From Bermanella sp044597725 (GTDB taxonomy: Bacteria; Pseudomonadota; Gammaproteobacteria; Pseudomonadales; Oceanobacteraceae): 64,000 nt of DNA. The notes beneath the pieces are model-generated. The model was not told the origin of the DNA. It made no database searches and saw nothing but the letters and a program-made list of their open reading frames with translations. Location: assembly GCF_044597725.1 (NCBI RefSeq), contig NZ_CP139003.1, positions 1,922,001 through 1,986,000 of the forward strand, given 5' to 3'. How positions within the stretch are numbered: position 1 is the first letter of the stretch; each line of letters opens with the position of its first letter. Below are positions 17,389-25,700 of the stretch, one piece after another. Both the position numbers and the translations under genes were made by a program.

Positions 17389-17826
17389 ATGAGTGTTTCT
17401 CGCACTAATCAAGTCTTATATTTTGCTAGTTTGAGTCTTGAGCAGTTGCAAACTGCCCAAGGCCAAACTCATGCTCAAATTCAAGAGCAAACGCTATTTC
17501 ATCTCTATAGCGGGTTTGTATCATTTTGTTGGGAGCTAGTAGACCAATATAACTTACCCCCGTTTGACGAGCTCTCTGAGTTGCTTGCTCGAACTGAGTT
17601 GCCAGCGGAGTTATATGAGTTAAGTTTATTGAGCAAAGATGAAGAATCTTGGCTGAGTGATCTATTGAGTTTGTATAAGCGAATGCTGAAACAAGGGCTA
17701 AATCAGCGTGTAGTTGATGCCATGTTAATTACTAGCGGGTCTGATTATCAGTCTTTGTTTGCTAACCTCTTGAAACGTATGGAAAAAACCATACAACGTA
17801 TGCGTGAGCACTATCAGGAGCATTAA
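17389..17826 (+). CDS. DUF6586-like conserved protein
   Basis: A 145-residue, mostly helical, cytoplasmic protein without signal peptide or membrane segment. The opening RTNQVLYFASLSLEQL and the helical middle resemble the small protein encoded between topA and lexA in pseudomonads (now DUF6586). Its position two genes before lexA here supports that. It lies 12 bp after the YfaZ-type gene. No function is known. Confidence 0.6.
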   Translation: MSVSRTNQVLYFASLSLEQLQTAQGQTHAQIQEQTLFHLYSGFVSFCWELVDQYNLPPFDELSELLARTELPAELYELSLLSKDEESWLSDLLSLYKRMLKQGLNQRVVDAMLITSGSDYQSLFANLLKRMEKTIQRMREHYQEH

Positions 17827-17910
17827 TTGCCTGTTTCCCGTGCCAAAATGGGGTGATATACTCGCGCCCCTTTCGAGTCAAAGTACACATCTAACAAGTG
17901 GTTGAGGTTT

Positions 17911-18159
17911 ATGGCAGCAGTATTTGAGATTGTAGAGTTAGCTGATGGTGATGTGGCCTTGAAACGCAGTGACGGTGAAGGAGAGCCTTTAGTTCGCATT
18001 CGTTTTTCAGAAGATGCCATGATTAGCTTCCCGGAACAGCATATTGAAATTGCTAAGGCGATGATTGAAGCTGGCGTACGTAAAGTAGGCGAACTAAGTG
18101 GTGTGCATGTAGAAGATACATCTGAAATCGCCGACGTTGAGCGTCAGATTATTCATTAA
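17911..18159 (+). CDS. Small conserved protein of unknown function
   Basis: An 82-residue acidic protein. ATG 17911 is preceded by GAGG (17904-17907) and is preferred over the TTG at 17902. It has a beta-rich N-terminal half (VFEIVELADGDVALKRSDGE) and a helical second half (EQHIEIAKAMIEAGVRKVGE). I recall a similar small gene near lexA/topA in pseudomonads, so it is probably part of the conserved neighbourhood rather than a chance frame. It ends 30 bp before a bidirectional terminator shared with lexA. Confidence 0.65.
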   Translation: MAAVFEIVELADGDVALKRSDGEGEPLVRIRFSEDAMISFPEQHIEIAKAMIEAGVRKVGELSGVHVEDTSEIADVERQIIH

Positions 18160-18186
18160 TCGTATACGCTTCATATTTGTCTTAAT

Positions 18187-18222
18187 AAAAAACCTGATTC
18201 CCACCGGAATCAGGTTTTTTTG
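18187..18222. terminator. Bidirectional intrinsic terminator
   Basis: A perfect ten-base stem (AACCTGATTC at 18191-18200, GAATCAGGTT at 18207-18216) with a six-base loop is flanked by an A run on the left and a T run on the right. It can end transcription of the 82-residue gene on the plus strand and of lexA on the minus strand. Confidence 0.88.
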
Positions 18223-18244
18223 TGCCTATGAGAACTAGACAGAA

Positions 18245-18853
18245 CTAGTGAATGGTTTGTCTAATAGCACCCACATATAAGCCTTCTATGTCTAAGTGCT
18301 CTTCTTCTAGGTTCACCACAATTGGGCTGTATTCTTCATTTTCAGGTAATAGTTTGACGATATTCTTATCTTTAAAGAAGCGTTTTACGGTTACTTCCTC
18401 ACTATTTACGCGGGCTACCACAATTTGCCCATTACGTACCTGCTGTGTTTTGTGTACGGCGATTAGGTCGCCATCCATGATGCCGATGTCTTTCATACTA
18501 TCGCCATGTACTTCTAGCAAGAAGTCAGCGCTGGGGCTAAAAAACTCACGGGGTAGGTCAATATGACGCTCTACGTGTTCTTGCGCCAGAATAGGCTCAC
18601 CGGCGGCAACACGACCAATTAATGGAAGGCCGGGTTCGTCTTGCTGAGCTAAGCGTATTCCTCGGCTGGCGCCGGGAATCATTTCAATAGCGCCTTTACG
18701 TGCCAATGCCTTTAAGTGCTCTTCAGCTGCGTTAGGGCTTTTAAAGCCTAACTCTTTGGCTATTTCGGCGCGGGTAGGTGGGTATCCTGTGTCATCAATG
18801 GCTTGTTTGATGAGATCTAGTACCTGTTGCTGGCGTGCGGTTAGTTTAATCAT
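18245..18853 (-). CDS. lexA: LexA SOS repressor
   Basis: A 202-residue repressor, the same length as E. coli LexA. It has an N-terminal winged-helix DNA-binding domain (residues 1-70), the self-cleavage site Ala84-Gly85 in RVAAGEP, the catalytic Ser119 in HGDSM and Lys157 in VTVKRF. RecA filaments on damaged DNA trigger its cleavage and release the SOS genes. SOS boxes lie directly upstream, indicating autoregulation. In pseudomonads lexA is followed by sulA; here the gene ends at a terminator and no sulA is next to it. Confidence 0.97.
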   Translation of the reverse strand: MIKLTARQQQVLDLIKQAIDDTGYPPTRAEIAKELGFKSPNAAEEHLKALARKGAIEMIPGASRGIRLAQQDEPGLPLIGRVAAGEPILAQEHVERHIDLPREFFSPSADFLLEVHGDSMKDIGIMDGDLIAVHKTQQVRNGQIVVARVNSEEVTVKRFFKDKNIVKLLPENEEYSPIVVNLEEEHLDIEGLYVGAIRQTIH

Positions 18854-18863
18854 AGCGGCTTAT

Positions 18864-18932
18864 CTGTTTGTATATACAGAGTGTGATTATATACAGTGCT
18901 GTATATATGTAAAGTAATGTGGCTATATACAG
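18864..18932. promoter_or_regulatory. LexA (SOS) boxes upstream of lexA
   Basis: A perfect CTGT-N8-ACAG box lies at 18864-18879, 11 bp from the lexA start codon. Two near-matches follow: 18881-18896 (GTGT-N8-ACAG) and 18917-18932 (ATGT-N8-ACAG), each with one core mismatch. The cluster sits between lexA and the divergent RND gene (start 19036), so control of lexA is very likely and an effect on the RND operon is possible. Confidence 0.85.
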
Positions 18933-19035
18933 GTGTTTATAGGAAAGTTGGCGCAACGCGACCTAGTGAACATGCGTTCACTCATATACAAGAGTACCTC
19001 GCTAATCTGATCATAATAATAAACAAGGAACGGCA

Positions 19036-21336
19036 ATGGTTGAACGAATAACTAGGTGGATCGTCCATAACCAGTGGCCGGTAATAATCGCCACACTTAT
19101 CATCGTTATCGCAAGCGGGTTGGGTGCGAAAAATATTGTTCTTAATGCCGATTATCGTGCATTTTTCAGTGAGCAGAATCCCCATCTTAAAGCATTCGAT
19201 TCACTACAAACGGAATACGATAAAGTTGATAATATTCTTATTGCTGTTGTCCCCAAAGACGGTGGTGTCTTTAATAATCGAATATTAACCTTACTTGAAG
19301 ATTTGACCACTGAATCATGGCAAGTGCCTTACAGTCGTCGCGTCGATTCTATCACCAATTTTCAGTATACCTACAGTGAGGGCGACGACTTAATTGTAGA
19401 ACCCTTGGTTGAATACGCCGAAGACTTGTCCAGTGAAGAAATTGCTAATAAAAAAAGTATCGCCTTAGCCGATCCCGTCTTAGCAGGAAATCTGGTTGCT
19501 CATGATGCCAATGCCGCGGGTGTCAACATTACCATTCATTTACCTGGCGAAAACCAAGCCAGTGAAGTGCCTGAAGTGGTGGACTTTGTGCGAGACATGA
19601 TAAATGAATTCGCACAAACATATACGGATGTAGGGTTTCATTTAACCGGTGTAGTCATGACCAATAATGCGTTTCCTGAGGCCAGTGAGCGCGACATGAA
19701 AACCCTGTATCCCGTTATGGTTGTTCTAATCTTGGTGTTGTTATTCTTCTCACTAAAGGGTATGTGGGGCACGTTATCAACATTTAGTATTGTCGTTTTC
19801 TCTAGCGCCGTGGGTATGGGCTTGTTTGGCTGGTCGGGCCCCGAAGTGACACCCACAACCTTAGCTGCGCCGGTAATGATTATGACCTTAGCTATTGCCG
19901 ACTGTATTCATATTTTAATGAGTTATTATCACGGCTTGGCGAAAGGGCAGTTAAAACGGGAAGCCATGGTCGAAAGTATTCGTATAAATTTCCAGCCCGT
20001 ATTTTTAACCAGTGCGACCACAGCCATCGGCTTTTTAACGTTGAATTTTTCCGATGCGCCACCGTTTCATGATGTGGGTAATATTGTTTCCATTGGTGTA
20101 ACCGCTGCGTTCTTTCTTGCGATTTTCTTTCTACCCGCATTGATGGTTTTGCTTCCTGTAAGGAAAGTAGCTGCTGAGTTTAAGCAAAGTAATAGAATGA
20201 AGTCGATATCCGATTTCGTTATCAAACAACGTCATAAGCTTTTTTATAGCGTGAGCGTTGTCATTATTTTGGTGCTAGCCGCTATTCCTCTTAATGAGTT
20301 AAATGATAATACCATTGAGTATTTTGATTGGTCGGTGCAATTTAGAGCCGATAGTGAAAAAATTGGTGAAGTCTTAACTGGCGTACAAACCATTAACTAT
20401 AATCTTGATTCAAATGAAGAGTTAGGTGTTGCCGATCCTAAATTTTTATCAACGGTGGATGCCTTCGCTGAGTTCATGCGTAAGCAGTCAGAGGTACGGC
20501 ATGTTAATAGCTTTAGCGATACCATGAAGCGCTTAAATAAAAATATGCACGGTGATGATCCTGCTTATTATAAAATACCTGAAGATCGTCAATTGGCTGC
20601 GAATTTTTTATTCTTTTATACCTTATCTCTCCCCAGTGGGCTTGATATAACTAATCAAGTGAATCTCGATAAGTCAGCAACCCGTGTCATTGTGCAAATT
20701 GATAACGTATCGGCTAATGAAATGATTGCATTAGATAAAAGAGCTGTGAAATGGATAGAAGATAATGCGCCTGAACATATGGTGACAGAAGGTGCAAGCA
20801 CGGCCATTATGTTTTCTCATATTACCGAGCGAAATATTAAAAGCATGGTAGGCGGTGTAGTGGGCGCACTTATCTTAATTTCGATCATTATTATGTTTGC
20901 CATTAAATCCCTAAAACTTGGGCTAATCAGTCTTATTCCTAATCTTGTTCCCGCGGGCCTTGGGTTTGGTTTATGGGGTGTGTTTGACGGGCAGGTAGGC
21001 TTGGGCTTGTCAGTTGTATTGGGAGTTACCTTAGGGATTGTAGTGGATGATACTGTCCATTTTATGACGAAATATGTACGAGCAAAACGCGAGCTAGGGT
21101 ATGACTCGAAGCAAGCAGTGGAATATGCCTTTCATACGGTGGGGGTGGCATTAACAGCAACTACCATTGTGTTGTGTTGTGGTTTTATGGTTTTGACACT
21201 TTCTCCGTTTGCCATAAATGCTCAGATGGGGTTGATGAGCGCTTTAACCATTGGTTTGGCATTACTGGTGGATTTTTTCTATTTACCGCCATTGTTGCTG
21301 CGTTTTGACAGAGACAAGCAGAAGATTAAAGAATAA
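19036..21336 (+). CDS. RND superfamily (MMPL-type) transporter
   Basis: A 766-residue membrane protein with the RND repeat: one transmembrane helix, a periplasmic domain and about five more helices, repeated twice. TLAIADCIHILMSYYHG and TLGIVVDDTVHFMTKYVRA, the two helix-4 proton-relay regions with paired acids, are visible. The length (~770) fits the smaller MMPL/HpnN-like branch, which moves lipids or other hydrophobic molecules, rather than the ~1040-residue drug pumps. AGGA precedes the ATG. It heads an operon with a LolA-like periplasmic protein (24 bp gap) and a beta-barrel. Cargo is unknown. Confidence 0.88.
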   Translation: MVERITRWIVHNQWPVIIATLIIVIASGLGAKNIVLNADYRAFFSEQNPHLKAFDSLQTEYDKVDNILIAVVPKDGGVFNNRILTLLEDLTTESWQVPYSRRVDSITNFQYTYSEGDDLIVEPLVEYAEDLSSEEIANKKSIALADPVLAGNLVAHDANAAGVNITIHLPGENQASEVPEVVDFVRDMINEFAQTYTDVGFHLTGVVMTNNAFPEASERDMKTLYPVMVVLILVLLFFSLKGMWGTLSTFSIVVFSSAVGMGLFGWSGPEVTPTTLAAPVMIMTLAIADCIHILMSYYHGLAKGQLKREAMVESIRINFQPVFLTSATTAIGFLTLNFSDAPPFHDVGNIVSIGVTAAFFLAIFFLPALMVLLPVRKVAAEFKQSNRMKSISDFVIKQRHKLFYSVSVVIILVLAAIPLNELNDNTIEYFDWSVQFRADSEKIGEVLTGVQTINYNLDSNEELGVADPKFLSTVDAFAEFMRKQSEVRHVNSFSDTMKRLNKNMHGDDPAYYKIPEDRQLAANFLFFYTLSLPSGLDITNQVNLDKSATRVIVQIDNVSANEMIALDKRAVKWIEDNAPEHMVTEGASTAIMFSHITERNIKSMVGGVVGALILISIIIMFAIKSLKLGLISLIPNLVPAGLGFGLWGVFDGQVGLGLSVVLGVTLGIVVDDTVHFMTKYVRAKRELGYDSKQAVEYAFHTVGVALTATTIVLCCGFMVLTLSPFAINAQMGLMSALTIGLALLVDFFYLPPLLLRFDRDKQKIKE

Positions 21337-21360
21337 TAAATTGAATGTAAGGAAGAGCAT

Positions 21361-22143
21361 ATGAAATTATTTACCGTATTTTTGTTGTTTGTGTGTTGTG
21401 TGCACTCTGTGTTTGCAGGGTCGGCACAAGAAAAGGGGTTGGCAATTGCCCAAGAGGCAGACAAACGCGGTGAGGGCTATCAAGATAGTCAAGTGGGTTT
21501 GATTATGGTGTTGATTGATAGTCAGGGAAATACTGCAGAACGGGAAATGCGTGTAAAGACGCTGGAAGGAAAAGCAGAAGAGGGCGATAAATCCCTAATG
21601 ATTTTTGATACACCGCGTGATCAAAAAGGAGTGGCTATGCTTACCTATACTCATAAAGTCGACCCTGATGATCAATGGTTGTATTTACCTGCCTTAAAAC
21701 GCGTTAAAAAAATATCCAGTCGTAATAAATCTGGCCCATTTGTGGGTAGTGAATTTGCGTTTGAGGATATTAGCTCACAAGAAGTAGAGAAATATGATTA
21801 TAAGTACTTACGTGACGAAAGTTTTAATGGCATGGATATGTTTGTGGTGGAACGTGACCCAAAAGACAAATACTCTGGTTACACGCGACAAGTAGCATGG
21901 ATTGATAAAACCGAATATCGAGTGTGGAAGATCGATTTTTATGATCGTAAAAATGATTTACTAAAAACCTTAGAGAATAAAGATTTTAAACAGTATTTAG
22001 GTAAATACTGGCGCCCCAGTATTAGTGTAATGACAAATCACCAAACAGATAAAGCCACTCGGTTAGAATATGCATCTTATGAATTTAAGCTGGGCCTTGA
22101 TGAGCGTGCGTTTACTAAGAATAGTTTAAAGCGGGCACGTTAA
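21361..22143 (+). CDS. LolA-like outer-membrane lipoprotein-sorting family protein
   Basis: A 260-residue protein with a signal peptide (cleavage near VFAGS, residue ~20). The body has the EREMRVKTLEG and DDQWLYLPALKRVKKIS stretches of the family annotated 'outer membrane lipoprotein-sorting protein' (LolA/LolB-like half-barrel). This family is commonly encoded beside MMPL transporters and is thought to carry lipid-like cargo across the periplasm. The last base of its TAA is the A of the next gene's ATG. It is distinct from the housekeeping LolA. Confidence 0.85.
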   Translation: MKLFTVFLLFVCCVHSVFAGSAQEKGLAIAQEADKRGEGYQDSQVGLIMVLIDSQGNTAEREMRVKTLEGKAEEGDKSLMIFDTPRDQKGVAMLTYTHKVDPDDQWLYLPALKRVKKISSRNKSGPFVGSEFAFEDISSQEVEKYDYKYLRDESFNGMDMFVVERDPKDKYSGYTRQVAWIDKTEYRVWKIDFYDRKNDLLKTLENKDFKQYLGKYWRPSISVMTNHQTDKATRLEYASYEFKLGLDERAFTKNSLKRAR

Positions 22144-23414
22144 TGTTAAAGGTCAGTAAAAGACGTCTTGCGAGCATTGCATGTTTAAGCCTGCTGCTGG
22201 GTCGCTCATTGCAAGTTGACGCGCGAACGGATGTGTTAGGTCAGTTAGATTATGAGGTAACCGTATTCACGGAAGACTCGGCTTATGGGTTGGAACAGGG
22301 CGTTAAAAATAGTTTTGCCTTGCGTGGGGAGATTTATCAGGATTGGGATGATGGTTACCAGTCTGTGACCTTTCAGCCATTTTACCGTTGGGACGAAAAT
22401 GATAGCGAAAGAAGCCATGGCGATGTAAGAGAGCTTCTATGGCATAAAGTCGGTTTAGGTTATGAACTTAAGGCGGGCATCGGCAAAGTGTTTTGGGGAG
22501 TAACCGAATCTACGCATTTGGTTGATATTGTTAATCAAACCGATTTAGTTGAAAGCATTGATGCCGAGCAAAAGCTGGGGCAGCCCATGGTGCAGTTAAT
22601 GTTTGAGCGCGATTGGGGTAATTTGGATTTATTTATTTTGCCCTACCAACGGGAACGTACATTTCCGGGTATAGATGGGCGCTTAAGTGGTGGGTTAGAG
22701 GTTAGTGATGCCAAATATGAAAGCAGCGACAAACAAAATCATGTAGCACTTGCTGCTCGTTATTACTCGTATTTTGATAATCTTGAATACGCAGTAAGCG
22801 GTTTTTATGGTACGTCGAGGGAGCCAGTTCTTGGTTTTAATCCGCTATCCGGGCAGGGTGGGTCTGTGTTGCCCTATTACCCGCTGATTACCCAATTAGG
22901 TCTAGAGCTTCAATACTTAAGCCAAGGCTGGGCCTGGAAGTTAGAAAGTATTTGGCGTGATGGTATGCCGCGAGCCAATAACCTTGGTCAACCTGCTGCA
23001 GTGAATACACCACAAGGGCTTATGGTTGCGGAAAGTGATGACTATTGGGCTAGCGTGGCCGGATTTGAGTATACTCAAGTGGGTATATTGGATACTCGTA
23101 TTGACTTGGGGTGGGTGGTCGAGCACTTGTACGATTCTAGGCAAGAGCGGGCGAGCATGTCGGCGTTTGAGCATGATGTATTGCTGGGCACCCGTTGGTC
23201 GTTTAATGATATAGCGCAAAGCTCGGTTTTAGCCGGTATCTTGTATGATTATGAATATACCGATTACGCTTTTAGCGTTGAGGCTGCTACGCGCTTCAGT
23301 GGCTATTTTTCGGTTGATTTAGAGGTGCGTTTATTTGCTCCTAGCCAAGGCAATCCGCAGTACCCATTGCGGTCTGATGATTTTATTGAGGTCACATTTC
23401 AATATTATTTTTAG
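22143..23414 (+). CDS. Outer-membrane beta-barrel protein of the RND operon
   Basis: A 423-residue protein with an N-terminal hydrophobic signal (about residues 7-28), alternating beta strands throughout, and a C-terminal EVTFQYYF strand ending in Phe, the signature of BAM-inserted barrels. It overlaps the LolA-like gene by 1 bp. It probably completes an inner membrane-periplasm-outer membrane path. It may belong to the DUF1302-like barrels often found with such transporters, but I cannot confirm the family. Confidence 0.75.
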   Translation: MLKVSKRRLASIACLSLLLGRSLQVDARTDVLGQLDYEVTVFTEDSAYGLEQGVKNSFALRGEIYQDWDDGYQSVTFQPFYRWDENDSERSHGDVRELLWHKVGLGYELKAGIGKVFWGVTESTHLVDIVNQTDLVESIDAEQKLGQPMVQLMFERDWGNLDLFILPYQRERTFPGIDGRLSGGLEVSDAKYESSDKQNHVALAARYYSYFDNLEYAVSGFYGTSREPVLGFNPLSGQGGSVLPYYPLITQLGLELQYLSQGWAWKLESIWRDGMPRANNLGQPAAVNTPQGLMVAESDDYWASVAGFEYTQVGILDTRIDLGWVVEHLYDSRQERASMSAFEHDVLLGTRWSFNDIAQSSVLAGILYDYEYTDYAFSVEAATRFSGYFSVDLEVRLFAPSQGNPQYPLRSDDFIEVTFQYYF

Positions 23415-23485
23415 TGTGTATTCCCAGCGTTTGGTGTCAAATCGTATTAAATCCGTTTATTCGACCACATTATTGATAAGAATAA

Positions 23486-23529
23486 TTGACAGAAACGCCA
23501 TCACTACGTATGTTTAAAACAAGTGTTTG
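23486..23529 (+). promoter_or_regulatory. Sigma-70 promoter and PsrA operator of psrA
   Basis: TTGACA (23486-23491) and TATGTT (23509-23514) are separated by exactly 17 bases. Directly after the -10 lies AAAAC-AAGT-GTTTG (23516-23529). This matches the published PsrA site pattern (G/C)AAAC-N2-4-GTTT(G/C) at all but the first base. The operator covers the expected transcription start, 18 bp before the psrA ATG, which fits autorepression. Confidence 0.7.
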
Positions 23530-23547
23530 AATTATAAGAATCATACT

Positions 23548-24180
23548 ATGGCACAGAGTGATACCGTATCGCGCATTTTAGATGCAGCCGAAGAACTATT
23601 TGCTGAGCAGGGGTTTGCCGAAACCTCCCTCAGAACCATTACTGCCAAAGCTGACGTGAATTTAGCTGCGGTTAACTACCATTTCGGCTCGAAAAAAGCT
23701 CTTATTCAGGCGGTATTCGCACGCTTTGTGACGCCTTTTAGTCGAATGGTGGAAAGCAGTCTCGATACCCATACCAAGCAATTTCCCGAAACCATTCTCA
23801 CGGTCGAAGAGATTCTTAAGTTTGTTGCTCGTGCCATCACGAACGTGACGCAAGGTGATCGCCGCCGTGTTGCCATATTTATGCGTTTATTGGGTTTGGC
23901 TTATAACCAGGGGCAGGGCCACCTGCGTAAGTTTTTACAGGTCGAGTACAAAGGCATGTATAAACGTGTGATGGGGCTAATTGCTCAAGCTACCCCAGAG
24001 CTGCAACCTGTTGAGCGATTCTGGCGCTTCCACTTCATGCTGGGCGCGGCCGCGTTTACATTGTCGAGTATGGAAAACCTGCGCGCCATTGTTGAACATG
24101 ACTTTGATACGCAATGCACAGAAGAAGACGTAGTTAACTATTTACTGCCTTTCCTTGCTGCGGGGATTCAGGCAAAGTAG
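23548..24180 (+). CDS. psrA: TetR-family fatty-acid-responsive regulator PsrA
   Basis: A 210-residue TetR-family regulator. The N-terminal helix-turn-helix (about residues 25-50) contains GVNLAAVNYHFGSKKALIQAVF-like sequence (here beginning DVNLAAV), nearly identical to what I recall of Pseudomonas PsrA. The C-terminal ligand domain has IFMRLLGLA and FWRFHFMLGAAAF, also PsrA-like. In pseudomonads PsrA senses long-chain fatty acids and controls fatty-acid oxidation genes and rpoS. ATG 23548 gives the typical MAQSDTVSRILDAAE N-terminus. Synteny with lexA and nagZ supports the name. It probably leads the psrA-ykuD-nagZ-mscS-mtiP transcript. Confidence 0.9.
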   Translation: MAQSDTVSRILDAAEELFAEQGFAETSLRTITAKADVNLAAVNYHFGSKKALIQAVFARFVTPFSRMVESSLDTHTKQFPETILTVEEILKFVARAITNVTQGDRRRVAIFMRLLGLAYNQGQGHLRKFLQVEYKGMYKRVMGLIAQATPELQPVERFWRFHFMLGAAAFTLSSMENLRAIVEHDFDTQCTEEDVVNYLLPFLAAGIQAK

Positions 24181-24205
24181 GGGTTTTAAACAACAAGGCA
24201 AGGTT

Positions 24206-24685
24206 GTGCGAAAACTCGTTATTTTTGTCGCTAGGCAAATCTTGGTGGCCTATGAAAACGACACCGAGGTTAAATCTTATCCCATATCTACAGCGCTAAA
24301 TGGCACTGGTCAGAAAAACGGTTCTGGCCAAACGCCTTTAGGCGAGCACTATATTCGGGCCAAAATCGGTGGCGACCAAGCGCTAAATTCAGTTTTTATC
24401 GGGCGTCGTCCTACCGGTGAAATTTACACTTCCGAACTAGCCCAGCAATTCCCAAAGCGCGATTGGATTCTATCGAGAATTCTTTGGTTGTGTGGCACAC
24501 AGGTGGGCTATAATCGCTTAGGTTCGGTTGATACCATGTCTCGTTATATTTATATCCACGGTACACCCGATATCGAGCCTATGGGTGTTGCCAAAAGCCA
24601 TGGTTGCATCCGTATGCGTAATCTTGATGTGATTGATCTATTTGATTGGGTGCCTGTGGGTTGCCCAGTATTAATACAAGAATAA
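24206..24685 (+). CDS. Cytoplasmic YkuD-type L,D-carboxypeptidase/transpeptidase (ElsL-like)
   Basis: A 159-residue YkuD-domain protein with HGT (His118) and the catalytic SHGCIRM (Cys134). GTG 24206 is chosen because AAGG precedes it by 7 bases; a longer frame overlapping psrA is possible. There is no signal peptide or membrane anchor, unlike periplasmic L,D-transpeptidases. Acinetobacter ElsL is a known signal-less YkuD protein that acts as an L,D-carboxypeptidase in peptidoglycan recycling. Position directly before nagZ, a cytoplasmic muropeptide-recycling enzyme, supports the same role here. The family is certain; the ElsL-type role is inferred. Confidence 0.82.
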   Translation: MRKLVIFVARQILVAYENDTEVKSYPISTALNGTGQKNGSGQTPLGEHYIRAKIGGDQALNSVFIGRRPTGEIYTSELAQQFPKRDWILSRILWLCGTQVGYNRLGSVDTMSRYIYIHGTPDIEPMGVAKSHGCIRMRNLDVIDLFDWVPVGCPVLIQE

Positions 24686-24695
24686 TGAGAACATT

Positions 24696-25700
24696 GTGCA
24701 AGCAACATTAATCTCCGATTTACAAACGCAGAAAATTAGCAAGCAAGAACGTCAGTGGTTAACGAACCCGTTTTTGGGTGGCTTAATTTTGTTTTCTCGG
24801 CATTTTGAGGATAAGCAGCAGCTAACAGACTTAGTATCAGAAATAAAATCTATTAATTCTCGATTATTGATTACGGTTGACCACGAAGGTGGCCGAGTTC
24901 AGCGTTTTAGGCAAGGGTTTACTCATGTTCCAGCCATGGGCAAACTTGGACAATTATGGCAATACGATTCAGTTCGAGCAGCTCAGTTAGCCTATGATTC
25001 GGCTGTGGTTTTATGTTACGAGCTGGCTGAAGTCGGCATCGATTTAACCTATGCGCCGGTGCTAGATATTGATTATGGACACAATCAAGTGGTGGGGGAT
25101 CGCAGTTTTTCTTCCGATTCCACTGTATTAATGAATTTGGCCAAACAGTTTTTAGCCGGGCAAAAACAACTCGGGTTCGCGTCGGTAGGTAAGCATTTCC
25201 CTGGTCATGGTTGGGTTGACCTTGATAGCCACGTGGCGTGTCCAGAAGATAATCGCAGTTTGGTCGAGATTGAACAGGCCGACCTTGCCTGTTTTCAACG
25301 TTTATTGCCTCAGCTCGATTGGGTGATGCCGGCCCATGTAATCTATAAACAAGTGGATGATAAACCTGCAGGTTTTTCGTCTATCTGGATTAACCAAATA
25401 TTGCGTCAACAAATGGGATTTGCGGGTCCAGTGGTGAGCGATGATTTGAGTATGCAGGCGGCCGCTGCCATAGGCGACTATGCGAAGCGGGGGCAGGCTG
25501 CGTTGTCGGCGGGATGCAATGTGTTATTAGCTTGTAATGAACAAGCCGCGCCCTTGGAATTATTAGATTTCTTAGAAAACAATGCGAGTGAGTCATTGGA
25601 TTTGAGTATTTATCAGCCAAAAATCGCTTTGCATGACGATAATAAGCAAGCTTATGTACAAAGTAAAAAGCGTATAAAGGAGTATATAAATGAATTTTGA
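24696..25700 (+). CDS. nagZ: Beta-N-acetylhexosaminidase NagZ
   Basis: A 334-residue glycoside hydrolase family 3 enzyme with DHEGGRVQRFR, the mobile loop KHFPGHGWVDLDSH (His acid/base) and VSDDLSMQAA (catalytic Asp nucleophile). It is cytoplasmic and removes GlcNAc from anhydro-muropeptides during cell-wall recycling. The start is GTG 24696, 10 bp after the YkuD gene. Its 3' end overlaps the start of mscS by 11 bp. Length and motifs are normal. Confidence 0.96.
   Translation: MQATLISDLQTQKISKQERQWLTNPFLGGLILFSRHFEDKQQLTDLVSEIKSINSRLLITVDHEGGRVQRFRQGFTHVPAMGKLGQLWQYDSVRAAQLAYDSAVVLCYELAEVGIDLTYAPVLDIDYGHNQVVGDRSFSSDSTVLMNLAKQFLAGQKQLGFASVGKHFPGHGWVDLDSHVACPEDNRSLVEIEQADLACFQRLLPQLDWVMPAHVIYKQVDDKPAGFSSIWINQILRQQMGFAGPVVSDDLSMQAAAAIGDYAKRGQAALSAGCNVLLACNEQAAPLELLDFLENNASESLDLSIYQPKIALHDDNKQAYVQSKKRIKEYINEF

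Noticed and set aside
18899..18914. A fourth possible LexA box (CTGTATATATGTAAAG)
   Set aside because: The right half is AAAG instead of ACAG, so it is weaker than the three boxes listed.
23335..23517. A 60-codon frame overlapping the end of the beta-barrel gene and running into the psrA promoter
   Set aside because: It overlaps the promoter and operator of psrA and shows no protein features.
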